Source: Thioalkalivibrio sp. XN8
GTDB lineage: Bacteria > Pseudomonadota > Gammaproteobacteria > Steroidobacterales > XN24
Assembly: GCF_011058255.1 (NCBI RefSeq)
Contig: NZ_JAALFH010000062.1
Coordinates: forward strand, 174,419 to 238,418
DNA length: 64,000 nucleotides
Direction of reading: 5' to 3'
This document shows, one piece after another, positions 34,889 through 45,071 of the stretch (within the stretch, counting starts at the first letter, position 1; every line of letters begins with the position of its first letter). The position numbers and the translations under genes are program-made. The notes under the pieces are model-generated. The model worked only from the letters and a program-made list of their open reading frames with translations, was not told where the DNA came from and made no database searches.

Positions 34889-36877
34889 CTATGCAGCCCC
34901 AGGATTCTTCCCGGCACGAGCCGGCAAATCAACCACTTTCCCGGTCGCCGGCTTGATGTGACCCCGACTCGCCCGATACACATGATCGGCCAGCGTCGCC
35001 GGCGGGCGATACTCCTCGACGACGTCCAACAGGATGCGGCGCATGGCGTCGCAGTCGTTCTGCAACACGGCCTTGCTGACGGCCTCGACCGCGCGGTGTA
35101 CTTCGTCCCAGGCCGCGTGGCGCTCGCGGGCCTTCCAGATCCGCGGATGGTCGGTGCCGACCGCGTTGCCGCTGATCAGCAACTCTTCGTAAAGCTTCTC
35201 GGCCGGCCGCAAACCGGTGAAGGCGATCTCGATGTCGCCGTCCGGGTGTTCGGCGTCCCGCACCTGGAGGCCGCTGAGCTGGATCATCTTCCGCGCCAGA
35301 TCGACGATCTTGACCGGCTCGCCCATGTCGAGCAGGAAGACCTCTCCGGCCCGACCCATGGCGCCGGCCTGGATCACCAGCTGCGCCGCCTCGGGAATAG
35401 TCATGAAGTAACGCACGATCTCGGGATGCGTCACCGTCACCGGGCCGCCGTTGCGAATCTGCTCCCGGAACACCGGCACGACCGATCCGGAAGACGCCAG
35501 CACGTTGCCGAACCGGACCATGCAGATCCGCATCTTCGAACCCTGCTCGACCATGCCCTGCAGGATCATCTCGGCAAAACGCTTGCTCGCCCCCATGACG
35601 TTGGTCGGGTTCACGGCCTTGTCGGTCGAAACCAGCACGAAGGTTTCGACACCTGCGTGTGCCGCCGCCTCGGCCGTCCGGTAAGTGCCGATAACGTTGT
35701 TCCGGATGCCGGCTCCCATGTTGTATTCGACCAGCGGGACGTGCTTGTAGGCCGCCGCGTGGTAGATCGTCCGGACCTTGAACGACTGCATGACCTGCTG
35801 CAGGAAGTCGCTCTCGGTCACCGAGGCGAGGACCGGAATGATCTCGAGGGGAAGGCCATGGAGCTCCGCCGCCGCCCGCAGCTCGCGCTCGATGGCGTAG
35901 AGGGAAGGCTCAGAGTGATCGACGAGCACCAGCCGGGTCGTGCCGAGATGAATGATCTGCCGGCAGAGCTCCGAGCCGATGGAGCCGCCTGCGCCCGTCA
36001 CCATCACCGTGCGCCCCTCGATGCTGGCCCGGATGAGGTCGGGCCGCGGGGGAATGGGATCACGGCCGAGCAGGTCCTCGACATCGACCTCGCGGAGGTC
36101 GTCGAAGCTGGCCCTGCCGCTGACCAGGTCGTTCATGTCCGGCACGGTCTGGACGTGCAGTGGATAAGGCTCGAGCCAGCGGATGATCTCTGCCCGGCGC
36201 TGGCGTGATGCGGACGGAATGGCGAGGAGGATCCGAACGGCATCATGCGCCTGGATGAGTTCATCGAGGCGATCAGGGATGAACACCGGCAAGCCCGCCA
36301 CCAGGCTGCCGCTCAGCGCAGGATCGTCATCGACGAAGGCGACCGGCAGGCATTGCCCGCCGGTGCCAAGCAGGTTCGCCAATCGAGCTCCCGAATTACC
36401 GGCGCCGTAGATGATTGCGCGCTCGCGCGGCTTGCGGCTGCCGTGCAGGAAATCACGCAGGGAGAACCTCGAGCCTGCCGTATGGATCACGGCGAAAGCC
36501 CAGAATACGGCGGCAGCCGCCAGGCTGATCCCGGACTCGGGCCGCAGGTAACCGTAGATCGCCATGACGATGCTGAGCAGCGTCACACCCTTGAGCACCG
36601 AACCGATGACCCGGCTGCGCAGGAACCTGACGACCGCCCGGTAGAGCCCGAGGCGACCGAACACGACGATCGTGAGCGGCGCCAGGAGGACGAGGAAAAC
36701 CCACGGCGGGCCGTGCTCGGCGATGACCGCGGGGTTGACCAGCCAGATGGAAAGGGCGGCCGCGCCGAGGATGAACACCAGGTCCGTGCCGACCATCAGG
36801 GCGCGCTTGGCGGACCGCGGCAAGCCGACGAGGTAAGCCCTGAGTCGATGGAGCGACTCTTCGCTCAAGAAGCGCAT
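34889..36877 (-). CDS. PglF/WbpM-like UDP-HexNAc 4,6-dehydratase, membrane-bound
   Basis: About 662 residues from ATG 36877; a GTG 30 nt earlier is possible. Four membrane helices (about 35-150) precede a CoA-binding-like Rossmann unit ([17 protein letters not shown]) and the SDR catalytic domain ([40 protein letters not shown] with the Met-x3-Lys variant of Tyr-x3-Lys typical of this group). It makes UDP-4-keto-6-deoxy-GlcNAc, feeding the aminotransferase and formyltransferase at 44-46 kb. Confidence 0.9.
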   Translation of the reverse strand: MRFLSEESLHRLRAYLVGLPRSAKRALMVGTDLVFILGAAALSIWLVNPAVIAEHGPPWVFLVLLAPLTIVVFGRLGLYRAVVRFLRSRVIGSVLKGVTLLSIVMAIYGYLRPESGISLAAAAVFWAFAVIHTAGSRFSLRDFLHGSRKPRERAIIYGAGNSGARLANLLGTGGQCLPVAFVDDDPALSGSLVAGLPVFIPDRLDELIQAHDAVRILLAIPSASRQRRAEIIRWLEPYPLHVQTVPDMNDLVSGRASFDDLREVDVEDLLGRDPIPPRPDLIRASIEGRTVMVTGAGGSIGSELCRQIIHLGTTRLVLVDHSEPSLYAIERELRAAAELHGLPLEIIPVLASVTESDFLQQVMQSFKVRTIYHAAAYKHVPLVEYNMGAGIRNNVIGTYRTAEAAAHAGVETFVLVSTDKAVNPTNVMGASKRFAEMILQGMVEQGSKMRICMVRFGNVLASSGSVVPVFREQIRNGGPVTVTHPEIVRYFMTIPEAAQLVIQAGAMGRAGEVFLLDMGEPVKIVDLARKMIQLSGLQVRDAEHPDGDIEIAFTGLRPAEKLYEELLISGNAVGTDHPRIWKARERHAAWDEVHRAVEAVSKAVLQNDCDAMRRILLDVVEEYRPPATLADHVYRASRGHIKPATGKVVDLPARAGKNPGAA

Positions 36878-37086
36878 GCGCTGAATTGCCCAACCCCCCG
36901 GAAACACTGAGAATTCCGTTTCTCTGTTACAAGCCCGTGACGCAGCTTATCCGCAAACTCCGCCGAACGCCATATTTGGGCATTCACTCCCAATCCAGGC
37001 TCCGGGAACTCAGATTCAAGTCACAAGCTCGACCGGCCGCAATCGTATAAGATTGCGCGCCAAACATCACGGGAAACCTCTCCGAA

Positions 37087-38025
37087 ATGACCGTCGCCGA
37101 AGAAACGCCCAATCTCGACACCCGCACCCTCACCCACCTCGAGCGCCTGGAGGCCGAGGCGATCCATATTATGCGCGAGGTCGTGGCCGAGGCCGAGAAC
37201 CCGGTCATGCTTTACTCCGTGGGCAAGGACAGCTCGGTGATGCTCCACATCGCCCAGAAAGCCTTCTATCCCGCCAAGCCGCCCTTCCCGCTGCTGCACA
37301 TCGACACCACCTGGAACTTCCGGGCGCTGTACGCCTTCCGCGCGGAGATGATCGATGAAGTCGGCATGCAGCTCATCGTGCACATCAACGAGGAGGCCGT
37401 GGCCGAGGGCATCAATCCCTTCACCCACGGCTCGGCGCTGTATACCGACGTCATGAACACCGTGGCGCTGAAGCAGGCGCTGGACAAGCATGGCTTCGAC
37501 GCGGCCTTCGGCGGTGGCCGGCGCGACGAGGAGAAATCGCGCGCCAAGGAGCGCGTGTTCTCGTTCCGCACCGCCCAGCACCGCTGGGACCCGAAGAACC
37601 AGCGCCCCGAGCTGTGGAAGCTCTACAACGCCCGCAAGAAGAAGGGCGAGTCCATCCGAGCCTTCCCCCTGTCGAACTGGACCGAGATCGACATCTGGCA
37701 GTACATCTGGCTGCACAACGTGCCGATCGTGCCGCTGTACTTCGCCGCCACGCAGCCGGTCGTTGAGCGCGACGGCATGCTCATCATGGTGGATGACGAG
37801 CGCATGCCGCTGAACCCGGGCGAGCAGCCGATGATGAAACAGGTGCGTTTCCGCACCATGGGCTGCTACCCGCTCACCGGCGCGGTGGAATCCGACGCCA
37901 CCACCCTGCCCGACATCTTCCGCGAGATCCTGCTGGCCACGGCGTCCGAGCGCCAGGGCCGGGTGATCGACTACGACGACGGCGGCGCCTCGATGGAGCG
38001 GAAAAAGCAGGAGGGCTACTACTGA
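37087..38025 (+). CDS. cysD: Sulfate adenylyltransferase small subunit
   Basis: 312-residue ATP-sulfurylase catalytic subunit forming APS from ATP and sulfate. The PP-loop appears as [40 protein letters not shown] and [14 protein letters not shown] are hallmarks. It overlaps cysNC by one base (TGATG). A TATAAG -10-like hexamer lies about 35 nt before the ATG, but no clear -35. The pair lies inside a polysaccharide island that also has a sulfotransferase, not beside cysteine genes, so it probably serves sulfation at least in part. Confidence 0.97.
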   Translation: MTVAEETPNLDTRTLTHLERLEAEAIHIMREVVAEAENPVMLYSVGKDSSVMLHIAQKAFYPAKPPFPLLHIDTTWNFRALYAFRAEMIDEVGMQLIVHINEEAVAEGINPFTHGSALYTDVMNTVALKQALDKHGFDAAFGGGRRDEEKSRAKERVFSFRTAQHRWDPKNQRPELWKLYNARKKKGESIRAFPLSNWTEIDIWQYIWLHNVPIVPLYFAATQPVVERDGMLIMVDDERMPLNPGEQPMMKQVRFRTMGCYPLTGAVESDATTLPDIFREILLATASERQGRVIDYDDGGASMERKKQEGYY

Positions 38026-39929
38026 TGGCCAGCGTGACCGAGATGGAGCTGGCCGCCAGCGTGGAAGAGTACCTGCGCCAGCACGAGCACAAGTCCCTGC
38101 TGCGCTTCATCACCTGCGGCAGCGTGGACGACGGCAAGAGCACCCTGATCGGCCGCATGCTCTACGACTCCAAGCTGCTGTTCGAGGACCAGCTCGCGGC
38201 GGTGACCAAGGATTCGCGGAAGTGGGGCACCCAGGGCGACGAGATCGACCTGGCGCTGCTGGTGGACGGCCTCGCCGCCGAACGCGAACAGGGCATCACC
38301 ATCGACGTCGCCTACCGCTTCTTCGCCACCGAGCAGCGCAAGTTCATCGTTGCCGACACGCCCGGTCATGAGCAGTACACCCGCAATATGGTCACGGGCG
38401 CCTCTACGGCGGATGCGGCCGTGATCCTGGTGGATGCCCGCAACGGCGTCCTGACCCAGACCCGGCGCCACAGCTACCTGGTGTCGCTGCTGGGGATCCG
38501 GCACGTGGCGCTGGCCGTCAACAAGATGGATGCAGTCGAGTATTCGCAGGCCCGGTTCGACGAGATCGTCGAGGACTACGCCGAGTTCGCGAAGAAAATC
38601 GGGATCGAGGAGTTCACCGCGATTCCGATCTCGGCCCTGAAGGGCGACAACGTGGTCGCGCCGAGCCCGCACATGGACTGGTACCACGGCCCGACGCTGA
38701 TCGGTTACCTCGAGACCGTCGAGCTCGACGACACCCGCATGCAGCAGGCGCCGTTCCGGCTGCCGGTGCAGTGGGTCAACCGGCCCACCTCAACCTTCCG
38801 CGGCTTCGCCGGGATGGTGGTCTCCGGCACGATCCGGCCCGGCGACCGCATCCGCGTGCAGCCCTCAGGCCGAGAGAGCACCGTCGCCCGGATCGTTACT
38901 TACGACGGCGAACTGGGCGAGGCCGTTGCCGGCCAGTCCGTGACCCTGACCCTGGAAGACGAGATCGACATCTCCCGCGGCGCGGTGATTTCCGGCGCCG
39001 ACGCGCCGGCGCAGATCGCCGACCAGTTCGAGGCCAAGGTCGTCTGGATGGCCGACGAGCCGCTGATGCCCGGCCGCTCCTACCTGGCGAAGATCGGCAC
39101 CAACCTGGTCGGCGCGCAGGTCACCGACATCAAGTACCAGGTCAATGTGAACACCCTGGAGCACACGGCGGCGAAGAAGCTCGAGCTGAACGGCATCGCT
39201 TTCTGCAACGTCAGCTTCGACCGGCCGGTCCCCTTCGATCCCTACGTCGAGAACCGCGACACCGGCAGCTTCATCCTCATCGACCGGATGAACAACAACA
39301 CCGTCGGCGCCGGCATGCTCGACTTCGCGCTGCGCCGCTCACAGAACATTCACCACCAGCACCACGACATCGACAAGGCCGCTCGCGCCGCGGTGAAGGG
39401 CCAGAAGCCGTGTGTCCTGTGGTTCACCGGATTGTCGGGGTCGGGCAAGTCGACCGTGGCGAACCTGGTCGAGAAGAAGCTCCATGCCATGGGGCATCAC
39501 ACCTACTTGTTGGACGGCGACAATGTCCGCCACGGACTGAACCGTGATCTAGGGTTCACCGAGGAGGACCGGGTCGAGAACATCCGCCGCGTGGCCGAGG
39601 TCGCGAAGCTGATGGTGGACGCGGGCTTGATCGTCTTGACGGCGTTCATTTCACCCTATCGGGCCGAGCGGCAGATGGCTAGGGCCCTGTTCGACGAGGG
39701 CGAGTTCATCGAAGTGTTCATGGATACGCCGCTGGAGATCGCCGAGCAGCGCGATCCGAAGGGGCTTTACAAGAAGGCCAGGCGCGGGGAGTTGAAGAAC
39801 TTCACGGGGATTGATGCTCCGTATGAGAGGCCGGAGGCCGCAGAGTTGTCCATCGACACCAAGACCCAAACACCGGAGGCGGGAGCCGATTCGATAATGG
39901 CGGCCATTCGCCATATGTCGATCATTTGA
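38025..39929 (+). CDS. cysNC: Fused sulfate adenylyltransferase GTPase subunit / APS kinase
   Basis: 634 residues. The CysN GTPase (about 1-430) has G1 [30 protein letters not shown] and NKMDAV. The CysC kinase (about 445-634) has P-loop [26 protein letters not shown] and [16 protein letters not shown]. Together with CysD it turns sulfate into PAPS, the sulfate donor for sulfotransferases. The fusion makes channelled PAPS production likely. In-locus use by the 46-kb sulfotransferase is inference from context. Confidence 0.97.
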   Translation: MASVTEMELAASVEEYLRQHEHKSLLRFITCGSVDDGKSTLIGRMLYDSKLLFEDQLAAVTKDSRKWGTQGDEIDLALLVDGLAAEREQGITIDVAYRFFATEQRKFIVADTPGHEQYTRNMVTGASTADAAVILVDARNGVLTQTRRHSYLVSLLGIRHVALAVNKMDAVEYSQARFDEIVEDYAEFAKKIGIEEFTAIPISALKGDNVVAPSPHMDWYHGPTLIGYLETVELDDTRMQQAPFRLPVQWVNRPTSTFRGFAGMVVSGTIRPGDRIRVQPSGRESTVARIVTYDGELGEAVAGQSVTLTLEDEIDISRGAVISGADAPAQIADQFEAKVVWMADEPLMPGRSYLAKIGTNLVGAQVTDIKYQVNVNTLEHTAAKKLELNGIAFCNVSFDRPVPFDPYVENRDTGSFILIDRMNNNTVGAGMLDFALRRSQNIHHQHHDIDKAARAAVKGQKPCVLWFTGLSGSGKSTVANLVEKKLHAMGHHTYLLDGDNVRHGLNRDLGFTEEDRVENIRRVAEVAKLMVDAGLIVLTAFISPYRAERQMARALFDEGEFIEVFMDTPLEIAEQRDPKGLYKKARRGELKNFTGIDAPYERPEAAELSIDTKTQTPEAGADSIMAAIRHMSII

Positions 39930-40074
39930 CATCGAATGCCCCCGGGCCTTGAACGGCCCGTGGCTAATACGAAGTAGGCAAGAATCGGCCCCGGACCCGA
40001 CGTGTTTGATTGGAAGCGCGGAACTCGAGGGACAGACCACAATTCCGGGTTCATAGCAAAGGGAGAGACCTGAG

Positions 40075-41367
40075 ATCGGCAAAGTACTGATACCGGCTCT
40101 CGTGGCTCTGGGATTATTCGCGGGCTTCGCCCGGGAAATCCTGCTCGCCTATGTCTTCGGGACATCCCGCGAGGTAGAGATCTTCAGGGTCGCTTTCGGC
40201 CTCCCGAGTGTCCTGAGCGACAGCCTCGCGGTGTCTTTTGTCGCGATACTCATTCGACTCATTCTGAGCGCGGAGAAAAACCGACCGGCCCAGGCTCTTC
40301 GGCAAGCGGTTTGGGCCAGCGTCGCAGTGGCATTCGCAGTTTATGCGATAGGCTTCCTAACCATGCCGTTGCAGGCAAGGTGGTTAGCGCCAGGAATGAG
40401 CGAAGCCGACCACGCGAAACTCATATTCGCGGGCCGAGTATGCTGGACAATGTTCTTGTTCGTAATTCTGTCCCTTCCTTTGCGTTCCTTGATGAGCGCT
40501 AGGGGACGAATCTGGCCTGGCGCCGCATCTCAGGCAATTAGGTCTGGCGGTTTCGTAGTCGTTCTCCTCGTCCTCGTTTTCGTGCTTGGCCGCGAGGATG
40601 TAACGGCTCCCGCAGCGGCAGCGGCAGTGGGCGGCGCCACCGTCCTCGTTGTCCACATCTTTGCTCTCGGAAAACAAGGCCGGAGACGATTTGCCAACGT
40701 GGTCGGGCAGTTGCGGCCACCGGAGTTCCGTGTACTGGAGCCAACTCTGTTCGCGCTGGCAACTGTGGTCCTGACGCAGATACTTCTGTCTGCCGGAAGG
40801 CTAATGGATCGGGCTGCCGCCACCCTGATAGAGGAAGGCATGCTCGCCGCCCTCGATTACAGTTACGCCCTGGTAATGGCCGTAGGAGCCCTTCTTGGGA
40901 CTTCCACGAATCTTGTTTTGGCCCCCCGAATGGGGCGCTCGATTCGAGATTCCGGCCGGCTCTCCAAGGAAGAATGGCGGTTGATCTTTGCCATCACGGG
41001 CGTCGCCACTGTAATCGGCTTAGCTTTATCCGGATTGGGCGACCTCATCGTGAGAGTGGTCTACCAGTACGGCGCCTTCGACGCGACAGCCGCTGCGTTA
41101 ACCTCCAGCATATTCCGCATCCATGCGCTGGCGCTTGGACCCTTGATACTCGCGCTCCTACTAACACAGGTATTGATCGCAAGCGGAAAACAAAAATCCG
41201 TCACTGTCGCTGCGATAGGCAATATTTTCATCAAGCTTTTGTCCCTTCTGTCGGTCATGCACTTTGGCTGGGGCGTGCAGGGTATCGCCGCCACATTGAT
41301 AATCGCGGAAACCACTATGGTAATGATCTTAGGAAGCCAAATCGCGCGTCAGCCCCGCCCCTGCTAA
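40075..41367 (+). CDS. MurJ/Wzx-like polysaccharide flippase
   Basis: About 430 residues, twelve or so membrane helices, polytopic. GFAREILLAYVFGTSREVEI at the start and VVYQYGAFDATAA late in the protein are MOP-superfamily MurJ-type signatures; it likely flips undecaprenyl-linked repeat units across the inner membrane. The start is uncertain. The first GTG (40102) has no ribosome site, while AGGGAGAG at 40061-40067 points to codon ATC at 40075, giving MGKVLIPALVALGLF, and a TAG stop lies just upstream. I annotate the ATC start with reserve. Base composition is lower in GC than the cys genes. Confidence 0.8.
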   Translation: MGKVLIPALVALGLFAGFAREILLAYVFGTSREVEIFRVAFGLPSVLSDSLAVSFVAILIRLILSAEKNRPAQALRQAVWASVAVAFAVYAIGFLTMPLQARWLAPGMSEADHAKLIFAGRVCWTMFLFVILSLPLRSLMSARGRIWPGAASQAIRSGGFVVVLLVLVFVLGREDVTAPAAAAAVGGATVLVVHIFALGKQGRRRFANVVGQLRPPEFRVLEPTLFALATVVLTQILLSAGRLMDRAAATLIEEGMLAALDYSYALVMAVGALLGTSTNLVLAPRMGRSIRDSGRLSKEEWRLIFAITGVATVIGLALSGLGDLIVRVVYQYGAFDATAAALTSSIFRIHALALGPLILALLLTQVLIASGKQKSVTVAAIGNIFIKLLSLLSVMHFGWGVQGIAATLIIAETTMVMILGSQIARQPRPC

Positions 41368-41380
41368 GCGATACGTCCGC

Positions 41381-42550
41381 TCACCGGCTCTCCTCCAGCA
41401 GTTGACGGTAGCGCCTGTTTCGGTCTTCCCCGTCGCCAGACAGTCCGAGGACCGAGTTCACAACGTAATTTTGATAGGGCACATACATGAACGTGGATGG
41501 ACGGGTAAACGAGACAAGCATGAAGACGGTCCCCATCGCGATCACCGGCCAAACGTACCTAGAGCGCGCGATACGGTATGGTGAGAACGCAAGCAAACTG
41601 AACACAATGACGACTTCATAAAAAATTCTGTTCCGAATAACGTGTTCCGGAATAAAGACTAGGGCCACAATCGACATGACTAGCAAGAACCGCAACAGAA
41701 AATACAACCGGGGATCGAAAGATCGTCGCCAAACGTAAGACACGCGAAACGACATTACCACTATTAGCACGTAGAACGTCACAGCAAATATTGCTTCCAA
41801 TATGTTTAGATCTAGATCTCTTTCTGTGAAATAGAAGACCAATTTGTCCGCTATCCGCGATGGAAATATCGGAATTAAACTGAGTATGACCCCCGGAAAT
41901 ACCAATGGAAATGCGAGAAAGAGAACCATTACGGCGGACAACCACATTCTCTTCGTGCTTGTAGCTGCCAGCAACAGCGCCCCAATGTAAAGTAGCGCTG
42001 AAAATTGGAAAAATAACGAGAGGGAAACCAGCAGAAATGCCATGGCACCTCTGCCCCTTAGGTATGCAGCGAGCCCAAAGTTGAATAGACTGACGGCAAA
42101 CGCCTGCCTAATTGTTGAGAACTCAAGGGTAAACAAAAGAAAAAGATGCACGATAATAAGTGCAGCAGAAATATTCTTGCATCCGACAGCGCGACCGAGA
42201 GTCCAAAAACTGCACAGGAATGCAAAATATAAGGCGCTCTGAAACCATTCGTAGTCTGGAACGACCTGAGAGAATACGTAAGTTAGGAACAAGAAACCAA
42301 GTTCCGCCGGATATTGGAGCTGTATTGCGACAAAATTCCTCAGGAATTGGGGAAAGGGATACTGGCTAAGGTAATCAAACATCTCCTTGTAGTACGGCCA
42401 GTCATACGCCATTTCGAAACGTAGGCCTACAAAAAAGAACGAGATACCGGCGACAAGGAAATCGCGTACCCCAGGCGAAACCTTCGGGAGATTCGCGAGG
42501 AGAACAAGAACCAATATAAAGACTATATAAACTGCCACGAAGCAGGCCAC
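41381..42550 (-). CDS. EpsG/Wzy-like polysaccharide polymerase
   Basis: 389 residues, about ten membrane helices. FFFVGLRFEMAYDWPYYKEM near the N-terminus is the GxR...D.Y pattern of EpsG-family polymerases, and TLEFSTIRQAFAVSLFNFGL matches their conserved R-Q motif. It should join flipped repeat units on the periplasmic side. GTG start. The coding region is clearly AT-richer than flanking genes and convergent with the flippase gene, whose stop is 14 nt away. Confidence 0.82.
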   Translation of the reverse strand: MACFVAVYIVFILVLVLLANLPKVSPGVRDFLVAGISFFFVGLRFEMAYDWPYYKEMFDYLSQYPFPQFLRNFVAIQLQYPAELGFLFLTYVFSQVVPDYEWFQSALYFAFLCSFWTLGRAVGCKNISAALIIVHLFLLFTLEFSTIRQAFAVSLFNFGLAAYLRGRGAMAFLLVSLSLFFQFSALLYIGALLLAATSTKRMWLSAVMVLFLAFPLVFPGVILSLIPIFPSRIADKLVFYFTERDLDLNILEAIFAVTFYVLIVVMSFRVSYVWRRSFDPRLYFLLRFLLVMSIVALVFIPEHVIRNRIFYEVVIVFSLLAFSPYRIARSRYVWPVIAMGTVFMLVSFTRPSTFMYVPYQNYVVNSVLGLSGDGEDRNRRYRQLLEESR

Positions 42551-42687
42551 GTGGCTGTGTAAAGAGTCGGCCTATACATCATCACGCTGTCACCATTAAT
42601 TTTCGCCTCCCCATAGAACGGCGAGCGCTTCCAATGCATTGGCCGGGAAGATTGAATTCCCTACAAAACGGGACACTTTCCGTAGCG

Positions 42688-43377
42688 CTATAAACCGCGG
42701 AATAGTCCCTCAGACGCCCAGACCTGAGCACGGGCTATATCAGACTCTGGCAAGCGCGCATTGAAGCCCAAAGCTCGTCCGACTATCGCCCATACTGTGA
42801 GGCCGATATACATGAGATCGCGTCGAAGAGAAGCTCGCTCCAAATAAGCGCGTTCCAGAGCCAGCTTGGCTGGCATCAGCTCGTTGACATAGCTCATCTC
42901 GGGATCACCGGGGTCTAGTAGCCGGTCGGCCATGATGTAGTTGTAAATGGCCCCGGGGCTCGTCAATCCAGGCCTCACAGAGAGCGTCTCTCTCATCCAA
43001 CTCGTGTAGAAATTTTCCACAATCTCGGGTGCTTCTGCCCTCGGGCCGACAATCGACAAGTCGCCTCTCACCACATTCCAGAACTGCGGCAGTTCATCGA
43101 TCTTCAGATTTCGAATCAATCGCCCGAATGCGAACACGCGCTCGTCATCGGGGGCCGTGATCGAAGAGGAATTCCCGTTTTGGACATGCATTGTCCTCAG
43201 CTTCCACATAGTGAAAGGAACACCATAGCGTCCGACACGACGGGCCGGGTAGAACACGGGACCTGGCGAAGAAACTCTTATGCAGATCCCGGACAACAGG
43301 ACAATTGGGGCGGAGAGCACGACCCCTATGGAGCCGAACAGAAGATCAAATAAGCGTTTGGCCATCTCGGAGGACAC
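42688..43377 (-). CDS. Initiating sugar-phosphate transferase (WcaJ/PglC-type)
   Basis: 229-residue monotopic phosphoglycosyl transferase. AKRLFDLLFGSIGVVLSAPI is the re-entrant helix; SPGPVFYPARRVGRYGVPFT, WKLRTMH, LPQFWNVVRGDLSIVGPRAE and VRPGLTSPGAI are the classic motifs. It transfers a sugar-1-phosphate to undecaprenyl phosphate, the first step of repeat-unit assembly. It overlaps the deacetylase gene by 32 nt. Confidence 0.93.
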   Translation of the reverse strand: MSSEMAKRLFDLLFGSIGVVLSAPIVLLSGICIRVSSPGPVFYPARRVGRYGVPFTMWKLRTMHVQNGNSSSITAPDDERVFAFGRLIRNLKIDELPQFWNVVRGDLSIVGPRAEAPEIVENFYTSWMRETLSVRPGLTSPGAIYNYIMADRLLDPGDPEMSYVNELMPAKLALERAYLERASLRRDLMYIGLTVWAIVGRALGFNARLPESDIARAQVWASEGLFRGL

Positions 43378-44050
43378 GACGGATGGTCATAAAGGACTCC
43401 GCGGCTTCGGAGCATACCTGGGATCCGGCGCTCTCCGCCTTGGCCTGAAGCGACCTGATCGACCGCGGGTGCGGCCACTCCCTTAGCTCTGTTTTATATC
43501 GAGCCATTGCTTCGAGTTTTAGAGAAAGTGTCTCGGAAATGTCTACCCATGTATCAGGGTTAAAGTTCCTCGGATACGCCCACTCGGTCGAGCTGACAGT
43601 GTCGAACGAATACACCGCTTCGATACTCCTCTCCAGCGGCCGTGTTGCCACCAAGGCAGCTTGGAAGAGCAATTGGTGGTCCCGATTAATGTCATAACCG
43701 TACTGGATATAAACCACATTAGGTTCGACTTCATGAACGATCTCCTCGATCGGAGAAATGATCTCCACAAGAGAATATCGATCTAATCCTTGATCAGGAA
43801 ATGGCAGCAACCTCAAATCATCTACACCCAGGACGTGCGCAGCTTCCTGCGCTTGGCGCCGGACAGCTTCACCCCCGGTCTCGTCGTGCTTCAGGTCCCC
43901 GGCACACACGATGACGCTAGTAACCCGGTGCCGTGCACGCGTATGCAGGGCTATTGTGCCCCCGAGGCCCAGAAGTTCATCATCCGGGTGGGCCGCGATC
44001 ACCAACACTCTCTTGTTATGACTCAACGCCCGCTTCCTCCAGTATCCCAT
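43346..44050 (-). CDS. PIG-L family deacetylase
   Basis: 234 residues from ATG 44050. Zinc-binding AAHPDDELLGLGGTI is unmistakable; GYDINRDHQLLFQAAL supplies the distal His. PIG-L enzymes remove acetyl groups from GlcNAc-type sugars or related amides. Between the initiating transferase and the formyltransferase it could free an amino group for formylation, but the substrate is unproven. It overlaps both neighbours (32 nt and 28 nt), so it is translationally coupled. Confidence 0.88.
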   Translation of the reverse strand: MGYWRKRALSHNKRVLVIAAHPDDELLGLGGTIALHTRARHRVTSVIVCAGDLKHDETGGEAVRRQAQEAAHVLGVDDLRLLPFPDQGLDRYSLVEIISPIEEIVHEVEPNVVYIQYGYDINRDHQLLFQAALVATRPLERSIEAVYSFDTVSSTEWAYPRNFNPDTWVDISETLSLKLEAMARYKTELREWPHPRSIRSLQAKAESAGSQVCSEAAESFMTIRRVLRDGQTLI

Positions 44051-45003
44051 TTGCCGCGAAACTCTCCCTCGGCAAGCGAGGCACCCTGTATTCTCTGCCC
44101 GTCGTGGTTCTCGATCTCCAGCAGGACCACCCCGCCTACTCCGCAAGCGACCAGCATTCCACTAGCGTCGACCAAGTCCGAATAGACCGGCCCCAGGATT
44201 GTCCCGGGCGATCCCAGTTGTTGTTGCAGCGGCAACAACGCCGCACGCCAAACCAGGTACTTTCGCCCTTCAAGGAAAGAGAACGCACCTGGGTATGGAT
44301 TTGTCAGCGCACGGATGAAATTGTAGACATCTCCTGCCGAATGCTCCCATTTAATTAGTCCGTCTTCCGGGCGTCGTCTAGGCAACAGTGGCGCTCCATC
44401 TGACACCTGCGGCGTGTAATCAGGCCTCCGGCCTGAAAGCAACGTGTCCACGAGTTCCAGAAGCATTTCACTATTGGTCATCGCGACGCGCTCATATAGG
44501 GTCGCGACGTTATCAAACGGCGATATCTCGATTCGCCTCTGGGCAACAATGTCCCCACTATCGACGTCCTCAGCAAGCCGAATCAGCGTATTGCCAGTGT
44601 ATCTTTCACCCCGAATGAGCGCCCAATTAACCGGGGCACTTCCACGATTCGCCGGAAGCAGAGAAGCGTGGGCGCCAAAGCACCCAATCTTCGTCGAGCG
44701 AAGAACTCTCTCACCCAATATTTGCGACCATCCGATGACAAGCAAGACGTCCAGATCGAGGCGCGTCAGCAGGTCGAGCGTTTCCTCATCGTTGATGTTT
44801 CGGACACGAAAGCATGGCAATCCGTAGCCCACCGCGATTTCTGCGAAATTGGCAGCTCCGGAGCGAATCGCGAGCCGTTCGGCATCAAGCGTGATGATGC
44901 ATTCAATCGGGTAACCAGCAGTGATGAGGTCATGAAGCGGCTTGACTCCCTCAACGTGGTGGCTAAGCCAGCCAATCCGAAGGCGACGACGATCTTTAGT
45001 CAT
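44023..45003 (-). CDS. Sugar N-formyltransferase-like protein
   Basis: 326 residues with the methionyl-tRNA formyltransferase fold. The active-site segment reads GCFGAHASLLPANRGSAPVN and then LAEDVDSGDIVAQ. The His and Asp of the Asn-His-Asp triad are kept, but Gly stands where Asn is usual. The C-terminal part (DGLIKWEHSAGDVYNFIRAL) is the OB-like domain seen in FMT-type enzymes. It probably transfers formyl from N10-formyl-THF to an amino sugar. Next to a DegT aminotransferase this fits a 4-formamido-4,6-dideoxy sugar. A housekeeping fmt is unlikely in this context. Confidence 0.8.
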   Translation of the reverse strand: MTKDRRRLRIGWLSHHVEGVKPLHDLITAGYPIECIITLDAERLAIRSGAANFAEIAVGYGLPCFRVRNINDEETLDLLTRLDLDVLLVIGWSQILGERVLRSTKIGCFGAHASLLPANRGSAPVNWALIRGERYTGNTLIRLAEDVDSGDIVAQRRIEISPFDNVATLYERVAMTNSEMLLELVDTLLSGRRPDYTPQVSDGAPLLPRRRPEDGLIKWEHSAGDVYNFIRALTNPYPGAFSFLEGRKYLVWRAALLPLQQQLGSPGTILGPVYSDLVDASGMLVACGVGGVVLLEIENHDGQRIQGASLAEGEFRGKWDTGGSGR

Positions 45004-45071
45004 CAGGAACGATCCCTGGTTAATCCAAACTGATGCCCGATAGCGGTCTTCTCTTCCGCATCAGACTGTAT

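Noticed and set aside
37046..37051. TATAAG before cysD as a full sigma-70 promoter
   Set aside because: The -10 is good, but no acceptable -35 at 16-18 bp is present, so only a possible -10 is noted in the cysD entry.
39943..39960. Hairpin CGGGCC-TTGAAC-GGCCCG after cysNC as a terminator
   Set aside because: The stem is only six pairs and no T run follows; it might slow polymerase, but I cannot call a terminator.
44023..45003. Housekeeping methionyl-tRNA formyltransferase
   Set aside because: It is inside a sugar cluster, is not next to a def gene, and its active-site motif departs from tRNA formyltransferases.
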